From JAAELZ01 sp965237485 (lineage in GTDB: Bacteria; Pseudomonadota; Gammaproteobacteria; Arenicellales; Poriferihabitantaceae): DNA of 64,000 nucleotides. The stretch spans positions 1,302,001 through 1,366,000 of the forward strand of contig CBDEFQ010000009.1 in assembly GCA_965237485.1 (NCBI GenBank), in the 5' to 3' direction. The position numbers and the translations under genes were made by a program. Each line of letters starts with the position of its first letter. The first letter of the stretch is position 1. Below are positions 53,886 through 63,661 of the stretch, in pieces. Under the pieces are notes generated by a model. That model searched no databases. It was not told the origin of the DNA and saw only the letters and a list, made by a program, of their open reading frames with translations.

Positions 53886-55055
53886 TTGTCGTTCCACACG
53901 ATATATCGATGATTAGCATTAGCCCATTCGTCGTCAATTTCAATCAGAATGGCACTGACTAATCGTAACCAAGCCTCTCGGTTAGGAAAGACTCTGACCA
54001 AGCGGGTGCGCCGCTTAAGTTCTTGTTGAACCGTCCGTTCAATGCGGTTGGAGCTTCGCATTTTCTTTTGGTGTCTATCTGGCAAGGCAAACACATTTAA
54101 CCCTTCAGGCACATTGTTTTCTAGCCACTGCGCCAAGTGAGCATGCTTTTCCTGGTACTGGCTCACAAGGACTTTTAGATTAACCTGAGCAGCTGCCATA
54201 TTGGGTGCATTCCAAACACTACGCAGCTCACCACCAATGCGCTGCTTGATCTTGTGATTGGGGGCATGATGCATTGCATTCTGCGCCAGATGAAACTGGC
54301 AACGCTGCCAAGGTATACCTGGGAACACTGCCTTTCTAGCGGCTTTTAAGCCACTGTGATCATCACTGACAATAAACTCAATACCATGTATGCCCCGGTC
54401 AACCAAGCCTTTGAGGAACTCTCGCCAGTTAACCTCGGCTTCATTAAGTGCCATTGCCGTTCCTAATACGCAACGCCGTCCACAAGGCAATACACCCACC
54501 GCACTCAACACCGCCATATCAATCACTTGGTGGCCCTCACCCACCTTTTCATAACGCGCATCAAGGATTAGGTAAGAGACTTTACCCAACGGACGATCAC
54601 GCCAGACTTTTAACGCCTCATCCATGCTCTGGTTAGCCCGTGAGACCGGTGTAGAGGAGATGCTTTCAATACCCATGCTCTGCATGACTTTTTCGACTCG
54701 GCGCGTGCTAACGCCCGTCACGTACATTTCAGCAACGGTCAGCAGCATCGCACGTTGGCTGCGTCAGCCGCGTTCTAGCGATTGAGGGTAAAAAGGTTCA
54801 TCAACGTGTTGAGCGGTCTTTGGGATACGCAGATTGAGCGTACCGGCTTGCGTATCGATACGCTTATCCTGGTAGCCATGGGCAAACCCTGGCCGGTCTT
54901 GACTATGCTCATAGTGTGATGCGCCTGGAAACGGCTCTCTTTCAATCTTCATCGCCTCATTGAGCAGTGCGGTGAGCACGGGGCGCATGGCATCGGGGCC
55001 TTCTGAGATGTGTGTTCCACTATTACGTCAAATACGTTATTGTTTGATTGGGTCA
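53870..55055 (-). pseudogene. IS256-family (mutator) transposase with frameshift and in-frame TGA
   Basis: ATG at 55055 (MTQSNNNVFDVIVEH) leads into a frame that must shift near 55005 to reach EGPDAMRPVLTALLNEAMK. The frame then meets TGA at 54764-54766 and continues in the same register as MLLTVAEMYVTGVSTRRVE through the DDE domain (YLILDARYEKVGEG, FIVSDDHSGLKAARK, WQRCQFHLAQNAM, SSNRIERTVQQELKRRTR). The 3' end runs into the istA remnant. At least two lesions make it non-functional. Confidence 0.85.
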
Positions 55056-55219
55056 TTTGGGTGTCTCCAGTATTTTAATTGCTTAAAACAGGGAACGCAC
55101 AAATGGCTCAACTTACAAGACACCAAGATAGAAAATTTGAATAAATCAAAAATTCGAAAAAATTCCCCCTGGGGGAAAAAGGCCATACTGCTCTATCTAA
55201 TATAAAAGTCCATACCTGA

Positions 55220-55423
55220 AGTTACAGTATCTTGAAAGGTTATGAGGGCGACCTTGATATAGGAGATCTTAAGAAAGCCGGGCTACCCCACCCTTCCATT
55301 ATCCGCTCATCTAAAGTCGCTAACGTCCAAGATACTTTAATTAGTAAGAAAGTTGGTACGCTAGATGCTAAAACGAAGAAAAAAGTAAACCAGTTTTTGC
55401 TTTCAAATATAAAAATATCGTGA
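55220..55423 (+). pseudogene. MazF/PemK-like toxin, C-terminal remnant
   Basis: About 65 residues (YEGDLDIGDLKKAGLPHPSI, then SSKVANVQDTLISKKVGTLD) resemble the second half of PemK/MazF-family proteins, where a GL.(K/H)PS motif precedes a Lys-Val-Ala-Thr/Asn strand. The N-terminal half, including the start, is missing and is replaced by IS256-like sequence. No antitoxin is seen. Confidence 0.5.
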
Positions 55424-55495
55424 CTAAAGTAATTCCGCTGCATATTCTTCAACGCGGTTAAGGTAATAGCAACTTTCAACCACCAAGAACACCCT

Positions 55496-55564
55496 ATGCC
55501 TCGCAGAGCCAGAATAGTTATGCCTGATATTCCGTTGCTTTTACTAACAACACGGCTTGCGTGA
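55496..55564 (+). pseudogene. RAYT/IS200-like transposase N-terminal scrap
   Basis: MPRRARIVMPDIPLLLLT at 55496 matches the typical start of Y1/REP-associated tyrosine transposases (PRRARI...P.H), but the frame stops after 22 codons and no HUH motif follows. Confidence 0.45.
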
Positions 55565-55659
55565 TGCCGTCATTTTTGTTTACAGTAATTACTTGCGCGT
55601 TTATTAGTGCGGTTTGCTCATTTTTACAAAATGAATGACAACTATCGGAAGCGCCTAAC

Positions 55660-56793
55660 TTAATTGAAATTCAATGTTTCTTGTCGCAGCCAATCTACTA
55701 CCTTGATTAATGCGGTACGCTCATCATCACCATCGGCAAGTGCTTGATGATAGACATTGAGTTGACGGTGCGCGCTGGTGCCCCTTTCTACAATAGTCCG
55801 AGCATGATTAAGCTGTGCAACGCAGTTTAAGGCTTCTGCGTCTTCGCTAAGAAGCACAATCATCTCTTCTAATAAATCGCGATAGGGCACAACTTCGCCA
55901 CGGCCAAAGTCAATCAGCCCCTCATTAATGCCGTAGCGGTGAGCGCGCCAGCGGTTTTCTTCAAGTAGCATTGCTGAATAGCGGCGCCAGCGTTGATTTT
56001 GCTTTTGTAATCTGGTTAGCATGTTTAGCCAGCAGGCATAAAAAGCGGCGATACATAAACTATCGTCGATAGAGGTGCATAAATCTGGGATACGCATCTC
56101 CAAGGTGGGGTAATGGCGGCTTGGCCTTAAATCCCACCAAATCTTTGATGCATCTTCTATTATTCCTGCATCAATAAGAATTTGAACATGCCGCATATAT
56201 TCGGAGTAAGATTCAAATGAGGCGGGTAATCCGGTGCGTGGCATTTCGTCCCAAATACTGATCCTATATGAGAGTAGGCCAGTGTTCTCTCCACACCAAA
56301 ATGGCGACGAAGTGCTAAGTGCGAGTAAATGCGGCAAGATATAAGCGACCTGAGACATTAAATCGACTCTGGCGTCATTACTTTCAACGCCCACATGAAC
56401 ATGCATGCCGCTAATCAATAAGCGCCGCGCTACGCGTTGCAAATCATGCCTTAAAACGGCGTATCTTGCCTTGCTGGTAATATTTTGTTTTTCTGGCTTT
56501 GCAAAAGGGTGAGTGGAAACCGCGATCAATCCGTAGCCGTACTCACTGGCAGCCTTGGCTACTGTGCGGCGTAAGTGTTGTAAATCTTCGCCTGCTTCAC
56601 CAATGCCATAGCAGACCCGCGTACCCACTTCAATCTGGCATTGTAGAAACTCAGGGGAAACTTGATCGCCCAGTTGCTTTTTTAAGTCGGGAATAAATGA
56701 ATCATTGACCTCGCTGATAAGATCCCCGGTTTTGGGGTCAACCAACATGTATTCTTCCTCAATCCCTATGGTTAAAGACAATTTTTCTGGCAT
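55660..56793 (-). CDS. YbdK-like carboxylate-amine ligase (GCS2 family)
   Basis: A 377-residue member of the glutamate-cysteine ligase family 2. TIGIEEEYMLVDPKTGDL is the N-terminal ATP/metal motif; GMHVHVGVES and RPSRHYPTLEMRIPDLCTS are further active-site segments, and ENRWRAHRYG the Arg/His cluster. E. coli YbdK has weak gamma-glutamylcysteine synthetase activity; the true substrate of most members is unknown. It is separated from the thiamin operon by 172 bases and may be transcribed alone. Confidence 0.88.
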   Translation of the reverse strand: MPEKLSLTIGIEEEYMLVDPKTGDLISEVNDSFIPDLKKQLGDQVSPEFLQCQIEVGTRVCYGIGEAGEDLQHLRRTVAKAASEYGYGLIAVSTHPFAKPEKQNITSKARYAVLRHDLQRVARRLLISGMHVHVGVESNDARVDLMSQVAYILPHLLALSTSSPFWCGENTGLLSYRISIWDEMPRTGLPASFESYSEYMRHVQILIDAGIIEDASKIWWDLRPSRHYPTLEMRIPDLCTSIDDSLCIAAFYACWLNMLTRLQKQNQRWRRYSAMLLEENRWRAHRYGINEGLIDFGRGEVVPYRDLLEEMIVLLSEDAEALNCVAQLNHARTIVERGTSAHRQLNVYHQALADGDDERTALIKVVDWLRQETLNFN

Positions 56794-56965
56794 AAAACAG
56801 CTCGATAGGGGTTCTTATTTTTGAACAAAACCTTATATGAAAACTTACAAATTCAACCAATAAAGTAATGCCGCGCTAACTTACATTGTACCTTTATTCT
56901 GGATGCGTCGAAATTTATTAGATTTGGGTTTTAAGTTACACCTGAAAGTTTAACCAAGTTCGAGC

Positions 56966-57754
56966 CTAGCTCGCACTTTCGCCAGACCAATGACTAATTC
57001 GATTACATAAAATATTAATTAGGGCGCGCAACATCATGGTGAAAAGGCATAATACGATTAGCGCAGCAAACATTAAATCTGTTTTAACTCTACCGTTGGC
57101 TAATAGCATTAAATAGCCCAAACCTTGTGATGAGCCCACCCATTCTCCAATGACGGCGCCGATGGGTGCGTAGACAGCGGCTAAGCGCAAACCTGATGTT
57201 AGCGAAGGGAGGGCCGCTGGAACGCGAACTTGCATTAAACTGCGCATGGGGGAAGTGCCCATGGTTTGCGCTAGATTGATATAGCCTTTTGGAGTATTGC
57301 GCAGGCCATCAAAGAAGGTGGAAGTAACAGGAAAATAGATGATTAGTACGGTCATTAAAATTTTTGACAACAAGCCATAACCAAACCACAAGGTCAGCAA
57401 GGGTGCTAGGGCAAAAACAGGGACGGCTTGGCTTAGCACTAGCAGCGGCATTAGAAAACGCCGCGCCAATTTCGATGTCATTAGAAACAGAGCAGTTGCA
57501 GCGCCAAGACTGGTGCCAAGAATTAGACCAATGATCACTTCCTGAGCGGTGACTAGGGTGTGCTTCCCAATAAGCGCGTTGTTATTGATTAAGGCATGAA
57601 ATACCAATTGGGGGCTTGGTAGAATAAATTTAGGAACATTGGTTAGCCAAATTACTACCTGCCAAATGATAATAATGATAACGACGGAAATAACTAGATC
57701 GTATGCGTGGCCTTTATATTGCCCGTCATTCTTGCCTTCGTTATTAGGCTTCAT
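56966..57754 (-). CDS. thiX: Thiamin-precursor ABC transporter permease
   Basis: A 262-residue SsuC/ThiX-type permease with about six membrane segments and the EAA loop (AQTMGTSPMRSLMQVRVPAALP). It overlaps the ATPase gene by 11 bases. As the last gene of the TPP-riboswitch operon, with thiY and tenA, it should import a thiamin breakdown product or HMP precursor. Confidence 0.85.
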   Translation of the reverse strand: MKPNNEGKNDGQYKGHAYDLVISVVIIIIIWQVVIWLTNVPKFILPSPQLVFHALINNNALIGKHTLVTAQEVIIGLILGTSLGAATALFLMTSKLARRFLMPLLVLSQAVPVFALAPLLTLWFGYGLLSKILMTVLIIYFPVTSTFFDGLRNTPKGYINLAQTMGTSPMRSLMQVRVPAALPSLTSGLRLAAVYAPIGAVIGEWVGSSQGLGYLMLLANGRVKTDLMFAALIVLCLFTMMLRALINILCNRISHWSGESAS

Positions 57755-58478
57755 GTTGATCTTGTTTGAGTAATAACAGCAACTTAGCTTGCGCGCGAAG
57801 CATAGCGGGGTCGTCTATTTCGCGAATCGGTTCGCTTGCTTCAAGGGCGTATGAGATAGCGCCAGTGTTCGTAAGTACATACAGTTGATGTGATAGGCGC
57901 GCAGCTTCAGCCGGGTCGTGGCTTACTAATAGCACCGTTTTGTTTTTAAGTGCCGAAAATGCTAGCTCTTGCATATCCGCGCGGGTTCTTGCGTCTAGTG
58001 CAGAGAACGGCTCATCTAGCAGAACAACAGGGGTGTCTTCCATTAAGGTTCTGGCTAGTGCCACGCGTTGACGCATGCCGCCAGAAAGCTCATGTGGTTT
58101 TTTGTTTACGTGGCCTTGCAGCTGTACTTGCTCAATCAATGCGTCTGCTAGAGTTAAATTGAGTGTGTCACCACGCAGGCGATTGCCAAGCATAATATTC
58201 TGTTTGACATCTAACCACGGGAATAAAAGATCAGACTGCGCCATATAGGCTACGCGGCCTTCGAGTGACTGGCGGTCGTTGGTGGTAACCTCTCCGGAGA
58301 AAGTGCCGCCGAAGGGCAAGCCCGCCAGCAAGTTAAGAATAGTCGATTTGCCCGAGCCTGATGGTCCTAGTAAGCAAGTCCATACACAGGCAGGAAATGT
58401 GAGTGATAAGTCAGTGAATAAGGGCTTGCTATCGAAATTAACGCTGCCATTGAACGTGACACCAACTTGGGCAGGCAT
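57744..58478 (-). CDS. thiZ: Thiamin-precursor ABC transporter ATPase
   Basis: A 244-residue ABC ATPase with Walker A GPSGSGKST, signature LSGGMRQRVALARTL, Walker B VVLLDEP and switch His in VSHDPAEAA. It is close to the taurine/nitrate (SsuB/TauB) type used by ThiXYZ systems. It begins four bases after tenA and overlaps thiX. Confidence 0.87.
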   Translation of the reverse strand: MPAQVGVTFNGSVNFDSKPLFTDLSLTFPACVWTCLLGPSGSGKSTILNLLAGLPFGGTFSGEVTTNDRQSLEGRVAYMAQSDLLFPWLDVKQNIMLGNRLRGDTLNLTLADALIEQVQLQGHVNKKPHELSGGMRQRVALARTLMEDTPVVLLDEPFSALDARTRADMQELAFSALKNKTVLLVSHDPAEAARLSHQLYVLTNTGAISYALEASEPIREIDDPAMLRAQAKLLLLLKQDQHEA

Positions 58479-58482
58479 CAGT

Positions 58483-59175
58483 TTATTCGGCCTCTTGCGC
58501 CAGGCGTATTCCCATCTGCCAGAAGTTCGCTTCTAATTGACTGGCCATGGCGAAGCGTCCGCAAAGCGACGCCCATCGGGGGTTTTCGGTAGGTTTGTCG
58601 CCTAGCTTTGCGTGAGCGACTTCGTCGATAAGTTCACTGGCTAGATCGCACACTTCGCGAGTATCATTTGAGCGATAGGTGTCTATCCACTCTTGATACA
58701 TCGGTAAGGTATCGCAGTCCCCTAGCTTGCAGGCTATTTCGTGGTAGCCAAAAATACACGGCGCTAGCGCGGCGAGTAAGTCGAGTAAATCACCTGTTAG
58801 CCCAGCATCCATCACGTAGCGGGTGTAGGCTAGGTTTTCTGGGGCTTCAACGGCGCTATTTAATTGCTCTTCAGGGATGCCTTTTTCAGCGCACAACTTA
58901 ATATGTAGTTGTATTTCTTCATTGATTAACGCGTTAACGGTTGAGGCTGTTATGCGCAGTTGGCTGATAGACTCCGACTTGACTGCGGCCAAAGCCCAAG
59001 CACGGGAAAAATGAATCAGGAATAAGTAGTCCTGAATTAAGTACGCCATGAAAGCAGCGGTGGGCAAGCTGCCATCACCCATGCCCCGAGTGAATTCGTG
59101 GTCGGTGTAGGCATTCCAACTTTCAACACTTGCATCGCACCGGGCAGTGACAATAGATGATTTAGTGCCGCTCAT
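58483..59175 (-). CDS. tenA: TenA-family aminopyrimidine aminohydrolase (thiaminase II)
   Basis: A 230-residue all-helical TenA protein that hydrolyses aminopyrimidine thiamin-degradation products to HMP. The nucleophilic Cys is in LAALAPCIFGYHEI, which places it in the TenA_C class; the catalytic Glu is in SELIDEVAH. FMAYLIQDYLFLIHFSRAWA is the N-terminal signature. The linkage to ThiXYZ supports base salvage. Confidence 0.92.
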   Translation of the reverse strand: MSGTKSSIVTARCDASVESWNAYTDHEFTRGMGDGSLPTAAFMAYLIQDYLFLIHFSRAWALAAVKSESISQLRITASTVNALINEEIQLHIKLCAEKGIPEEQLNSAVEAPENLAYTRYVMDAGLTGDLLDLLAALAPCIFGYHEIACKLGDCDTLPMYQEWIDTYRSNDTREVCDLASELIDEVAHAKLGDKPTENPRWASLCGRFAMASQLEANFWQMGIRLAQEAE

Positions 59176-59193
59176 GCTTTTAATGGTGGTTGT

Positions 59194-60132
59194 TTACTGT
59201 GCCGTAACGTCGATCGCTAATTTGTCTAACGAAAGCTCGCCATTAACCAGTCCTGCATCAACCATAAATTTCTCCATTCGAGTGTAACGCCCTGCATCAA
59301 ATGCGGCTGGACGTAAGGCAAAACGTGGTAGGGTATCAGCCCATGCCCGTTCATTTAGCTCGTCTTGTAGCTCTTTTGCCGTGCCAGAGAATATCTCCCA
59401 ACTTTCTTGAGTATGGTTTATCATAAATTGGGTTGCCTTTTCAGTCGCGGCTAAAAAGCGCGAGATTTTATCCTTGTCCATGCTGTTGGCATTAGCCACG
59501 TAAATTAGCTCGTCGTATGAAGGGATGCCTTCTTCTTCAAGGTAAAAGCATTTGCCCGGAATACCTTCTATATCCATTTGATTTAACTCAAAATTTCGAA
59601 ATGCACCAATGACTGCATCGACTTGCTTACTCATCAATGAAGGCGATAATGACCAGTTTACGTTGACTAGTTCTACGCTATCAAAATCAACGCCATTCTC
59701 CTCAAGAATGGTGGTAAGCAAGGCTTCTTCTACACCGGCAACCGAAAAGCCAATTTTCTTACCCGCTAAATCCGAGATGTTTTTTATTGGGCCATCTTGC
59801 AGCACCAGTAAGCAATTTAGCGGAGTAGCAACTAGCGTGCCTACGCGCATTAACGGTAATCCTTCGTGCACTTGCAGGTGCAGTTGTGGTTGGTAAGATA
59901 CGGCCAAGTCTGCTTTGCCGGCAGCCACTAATTTTGGCGGGTCTGATGGATCAGCCGGAGCCACGATCTCCACGTCTAAGCCTTGATCGGCGAAATAGCC
60001 TTTTTCTTGCGCAATGATTATTGGCCCATGATCTGGGTTGATAAACCAATCTAGCAATAAGGTCATTTTGTCTGCAGCAAGCGCTTGGGTGCTGAAAGTT
60101 AAAGACAGTAGTAATAAAGTAATATATTTCAT
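59194..60132 (-). CDS. thiY: Thiamin-precursor periplasmic binding protein (NMT1/THI5-like)
   Basis: A 312-residue secreted protein with a signal peptide (LLLLSLTFSTQALA, cleavage before ADK). The mature start KMTLLLDWFINPDHGPIIIAQE is the hallmark of ThiY/THI5-like proteins that bind formylaminopyrimidine or HMP. GYFADQGLDVEIV and PSDPPKLVAAGKADLAVSY follow. It feeds ThiXZ. Confidence 0.92.
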   Translation of the reverse strand: MKYITLLLLSLTFSTQALAADKMTLLLDWFINPDHGPIIIAQEKGYFADQGLDVEIVAPADPSDPPKLVAAGKADLAVSYQPQLHLQVHEGLPLMRVGTLVATPLNCLLVLQDGPIKNISDLAGKKIGFSVAGVEEALLTTILEENGVDFDSVELVNVNWSLSPSLMSKQVDAVIGAFRNFELNQMDIEGIPGKCFYLEEEGIPSYDELIYVANANSMDKDKISRFLAATEKATQFMINHTQESWEIFSGTAKELQDELNERAWADTLPRFALRPAAFDAGRYTRMEKFMVDAGLVNGELSLDKLAIDVTAQ

Positions 60133-60175
60133 AGGTCTAAATAAGTTTAAAAATTAGGAAAAAAGGTTAAGTGCT

Positions 60176-60799
60176 CTAGCTGACTCGATAAGGCGCGGTA
60201 AGTGTTATCCACCGTTTGACCTGAGACTCAGGGTCAGCGTTTAGGGTGATATCGGTAACTAAAGAAACTACATCGGCACCGGCGTCCAGTACCTTAGGTG
60301 CACGTTCTAGGTTTAGCCCACCAATCCCAATTAACGGAATATCACCGACGCGCTGTTTCCATTGGCTGACGCGCTTTAGTCCCTGCGGGACCCAATCCAT
60401 TTGCTTCAATATGGTGGGGTAAATAGGGCCCAATGCGACGTAATCAGGTGATAAGCGCAGTGCGCGTTCTAACTCTGCCTCACTGTGTGTGCTTACACCA
60501 ATACAAATGTTTGCGGCTCTAATTGCGTCGATATCCGCTGTATCGATATCTTCTTGGCCCAAGTGTATAAAGTCACAGCCAAGTTCAATAGCCAGTTCCC
60601 AAAAGTCGTTGACGATAAGTTGGCAATTAGTAGCGTCAGTGTATTGTTTTGCACGCTTAATTTCGTTTCGTAGCGCATCATGCTCTAAGTCTTTGATTCG
60701 CAATTGGACGAGCTTTATTCCTAGCGGCAATAGGCGTTCCAGCCAGTCCGCGTTATCGAAGATGGGGTAAAACGGGTCGAGTTGGATTGCTGTATTCAT
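60176..60799 (-). CDS. thiE: Thiamin-phosphate synthase
   Basis: A 207-residue TIM-barrel enzyme joining HMP-PP to the thiazole phosphate. Visible motifs are VQLRIKD, CQLIVNDFWELAIELG, FIHLGQEDID, ICIGVSTHSEAEL, YVALGPIYPT and IGIGGLNLERAPKVLDAGAD. It overlaps thiG by four bases (ATGA). The length and motif order are normal. Confidence 0.92.
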   Translation of the reverse strand: MNTAIQLDPFYPIFDNADWLERLLPLGIKLVQLRIKDLEHDALRNEIKRAKQYTDATNCQLIVNDFWELAIELGCDFIHLGQEDIDTADIDAIRAANICIGVSTHSEAELERALRLSPDYVALGPIYPTILKQMDWVPQGLKRVSQWKQRVGDIPLIGIGGLNLERAPKVLDAGADVVSLVTDITLNADPESQVKRWITLTAPYRVS

Positions 60800-61569
60800 G
60801 ACAAAAAGGCCTTGCCAATAATCTGCGTAGAAGGCTGAGCCATATCGCTTTGCTCGATCGGATTGGCTTCATATGCTGCTTTTCCTGCAGCGATGGCGAA
60901 TGAAAAGGCTTTTGCCATTTTTACTGGATCACCCGCTCTCGCGACGGCGGTATTTAGTAACACCGCGTCATAACCTAGTTCCATTACTTGTGCTGAATGC
61001 GATGGCAAGCCAATGCCTGCATCTACAACCAAGGGAATATCCTTAAAATGCGCGCGCAGACTTCTGAGGCCAAATACATTGTTTAAGCCGCGGCCAGAAC
61101 CGATAGGAGAACCCCACGGCATTAAAACCTTGCAGCCAACTTGCACTAGCTTGTCCGCCACAATTAAATCTTCTGTGGTGTAGGGAAACACCTCAAAATC
61201 TTCCTCACACAATATACGGGCGGCTTCAACCAATCCAAATACGTCAGGTTGTAGGGTGTCTGGGTGACCAATTACCTCGAGCTTAATCCATTTGGTATTA
61301 AACACTTCGCGTGCCATATGCGCGGTAGTCACTGCCTCTTTAACCGTATAACAATTTGCCGTATTGGGTAACACTTTAACTTGTTGGGCTTTGATCAAAT
61401 TCCAAAACTGTTGCCCGGAATTACCGCCAGCAGATTCGCGGCGTAGAGATATGGTTACTACTTCAGTTTGCGAAGCGGCAATTGCTTCGGCCAAAATGGC
61501 GGGGGATGGGTAGCGCGCTGTACCTAACAATAAAGGATTGGTGATTTCTGTGTTATAAAAAGCAGGCAT
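60796..61569 (-). CDS. thiG: Thiazole synthase
   Basis: A 257-residue ThiG that builds the thiazole phosphate from deoxyxylulose 5-phosphate, dehydroglycine and ThiS thiocarboxylate. Signatures are LLLGTARYPSPAILAEAI, VTISLRRE, LLPNTANCYTVKEAVTTAHMAREV-type sequence, the Schiff-base Lys in KLEVIG, and VDAGIGLPSHSAQVMELGYDAVLLNTA. It starts two bases after thiS. Confidence 0.95.
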   Translation of the reverse strand: MPAFYNTEITNPLLLGTARYPSPAILAEAIAASQTEVVTISLRRESAGGNSGQQFWNLIKAQQVKVLPNTANCYTVKEAVTTAHMAREVFNTKWIKLEVIGHPDTLQPDVFGLVEAARILCEEDFEVFPYTTEDLIVADKLVQVGCKVLMPWGSPIGSGRGLNNVFGLRSLRAHFKDIPLVVDAGIGLPSHSAQVMELGYDAVLLNTAVARAGDPVKMAKAFSFAIAAGKAAYEANPIEQSDMAQPSTQIIGKAFLS

Positions 61570-61571
61570 AT

Positions 61572-61769
61572 TTAACCCCCGGATATCGGCGACACTACTT
61601 CCAACCGATCTCCTTCTTTTAACTGCACTTCGTGGCGCCCTTGTTTATGGATAAACTCACTATTGACGGCTGTGGCAATCATCGGCCCAGTGTGTTTAAG
61701 CTCGACCAAGATTTGATCAAGTAGGCATGCATTTACCTCGAAAGCTTCACCATTGAGAATTATGCGCAT
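61572..61769 (-). CDS. thiS: Thiamin sulfur-carrier protein
   Basis: A 65-residue beta-grasp protein ending VVSPISGG; the terminal Gly-Gly is thiocarboxylated and supplies sulfur to ThiG. MRIILNGEAFEV and a 10-base overlap with thiO fit the usual thiO-thiS-thiG order. Confidence 0.93.
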   Translation of the reverse strand: MRIILNGEAFEVNACLLDQILVELKHTGPMIATAVNSEFIHKQGRHEVQLKEGDRLEVVSPISGG

Positions 61770-62749
61770 TGTTCCATCTGTACAAATTGTTGCTCGTTTG
61801 TAACGATATCGGCCGCGCGAATGGCCATCGCGGGACCGAGCAAGAAGCCATGCCGGTATAAACCGTTAATGTACAGCACGTTATTTTTGCGTTTTAAACT
61901 AGGTAGGTTGTTGCTGTACGCTGGACGCACATCAACGCCGATCTCAGCGATTTGTGCTTCTCCAAAGCTCGGATGCAATGCATAAGCCGCACTAAGTAGC
62001 TCTAGCATTGACAGTGCTGTTATACGCTCGCGTTGCGCATTTTCAATCACCGTGGCGCCGAGCATGAAAAGCCCCTTTTTACGCGGTACGATGTAAACCG
62101 GATAACGCGGGTGTAGTAAGCGAACAGGACGTGACAATTGAATCTCATCGGTTTGCAACAGCAGCATTTCACCCTTTACCCCGCGTAAATCGGATAAGCT
62201 GTTCTGCGCTTTAAAACCACGGCAATCTATGATGATGCGTGCATCTAAGTCATCAGCTTGAACTTCGCTTGAGAAGTTAATGGTCGCGCCGCGACTTACT
62301 GCGTAGTCTGCCAGCTCAAGCAGTGCGTTACGTGGGTCGAGATGTGCTTCCTTGTTAAACCACAGACCTTGCTCGAACCTATCTTGTAGGTCGGGTTCCA
62401 ACTCGTTAATTTGTTGTTTGTTTAACACTTGATGGTTTTCAGTAAGGCGCGAGAACCGCTTTATTTCTTGAAGATCACGCCGAGGTGATAATACTAAGCT
62501 GCCGTTTTCAAACATGCCGTCTATATGTGATGTCCACCACTGCATGGCTATCTTGCCCATTTCGACTACTGAGTGCCCTACGCTTTCACTCTCACACCAT
62601 GGCGCGAGCATGCCTCCGGCAAGCCAAGAACAAGCCTGCTCGCCAATTTGATCAGATTGTTCATACACAATGGGCTTGATTCCACGATCAATTAACTCGC
62701 AGGCACTAGTGAGTCCTGCGACCCCGGCGCCTATAATCGCGACGCTCAT
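61760..62749 (-). CDS. thiO: Glycine oxidase for thiazole synthesis
   Basis: A 329-residue FAD enzyme (VAIIGAGVAGLTSACELIDRG dinucleotide-binding start; SWLAGGMLAPWCE; C-terminal YINGLYRHGFLLGPAMA). It oxidises glycine to dehydroglycine with O2, so this organism makes thiazole by the aerobic ThiO route rather than the radical ThiH route. Confidence 0.93.
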   Translation of the reverse strand: MSVAIIGAGVAGLTSACELIDRGIKPIVYEQSDQIGEQACSWLAGGMLAPWCESESVGHSVVEMGKIAMQWWTSHIDGMFENGSLVLSPRRDLQEIKRFSRLTENHQVLNKQQINELEPDLQDRFEQGLWFNKEAHLDPRNALLELADYAVSRGATINFSSEVQADDLDARIIIDCRGFKAQNSLSDLRGVKGEMLLLQTDEIQLSRPVRLLHPRYPVYIVPRKKGLFMLGATVIENAQRERITALSMLELLSAAYALHPSFGEAQIAEIGVDVRPAYSNNLPSLKRKNNVLYINGLYRHGFLLGPAMAIRAADIVTNEQQFVQMEQCA

Positions 62750-62784
62750 TTCTTAGTGTTTGCGGGTGATACGGTATTCATCAA

Positions 62785-63606
62785 TTACCACATTGCGTGA
62801 AAGTGATGCACTGGTCCGTGACCATTGCCGATATGCAATGTATCTGCTGCGACAATGGCCTTAGTTAAATAGCTATGAGCTTGCTCTGTTGCTTTTGCCA
62901 GACTTGCATTTTTAGCTAGATAAGCTGCGATTGAAGCTGAAAATGTGCATCCAGTGCCATGGGTATTGAGGGTGTTGACTCGATCACTAACTAAGCGCAG
63001 TACACTGTCTTGCTGCACTAATAAATCCACACATTGCACACCCTTCGCATGACCGCCTTTCATTAGCACTGCCTTAGCGCCTAAATTGATTAATGCTTTG
63101 GCTTGCTCCACCATGGTGGCCTCATCACTGGCTTCTTCGCAGTTTAACAAGGCCGCCGATTCAGGCAAATTTGGGGTTAATAGTGTTGCCATCGGTAATA
63201 GGCCTTTGCGCAAGCTACTAATGGCGTCAGCTTGTAACAACCTGTCACCAGACTTTGCCACCATCACGGGGTCAAGCACGATAGGTAATTTACTATTAGC
63301 TAATTCATCGACTATCGTGTAAATGATTTCGCTGGTTGATAACATACCGATTTTGATTGCATTTACGTGAAGGTCAGAAGTTACCGCTTGGATTTGTGCC
63401 TTGATGATTTCTGTGGGTGTGTTTACGACTGCAGTCACTGCTTGGGTGTTTTGAGCGGTTATCGCGGTGATAACGTTCGCGCCGTATACACCTAATGCTG
63501 AAAAGGTTTTGAGATCGGCTTGAATGCCTGCGCCGCCGCCACTATCAGAACCCGCTATCGTAAGCGCGATAGGGGTAGAGTGAACCATATTTTTGGGATT
63601 TAGCAA
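62785..63606 (-). CDS. thiD: Hydroxymethylpyrimidine/phosphomethylpyrimidine kinase
   Basis: A 273-residue PfkB-like kinase that phosphorylates HMP and HMP-P. Motifs are TIAGSDSGGGAGIQADLKTF, VITAQNT-like AITAQNTQAV, VLDPVMVAKSGDRLL and NTHGTGCTFSASIAAYLA (anion hole and catalytic Asp region). It is the first gene after the TPP riboswitch. An internal ATG at residue 7 is an alternative start. thiC is not in the operon, which fits reliance on HMP salvage through TenA and ThiXYZ, or thiC elsewhere. Confidence 0.94.
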   Translation of the reverse strand: MLNPKNMVHSTPIALTIAGSDSGGGAGIQADLKTFSALGVYGANVITAITAQNTQAVTAVVNTPTEIIKAQIQAVTSDLHVNAIKIGMLSTSEIIYTIVDELANSKLPIVLDPVMVAKSGDRLLQADAISSLRKGLLPMATLLTPNLPESAALLNCEEASDEATMVEQAKALINLGAKAVLMKGGHAKGVQCVDLLVQQDSVLRLVSDRVNTLNTHGTGCTFSASIAAYLAKNASLAKATEQAHSYLTKAIVAADTLHIGNGHGPVHHFHAMW

Positions 63607-63661
63607 TTGTTAGTCTCAAAGTAAAATGAAACGGTATTGCTAGATTAAAGCGGGCAATTAC

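Noticed and set aside
12595..54766. In-frame TGA in three genes (12595, 48390, 54764) as a sign of UGA recoding or selenocysteine
   Set aside because: All three genes also carry other lesions or are truncated, many intact genes in the window end in TGA, and no SECIS-like context was evident; ordinary nonsense mutations explain them.
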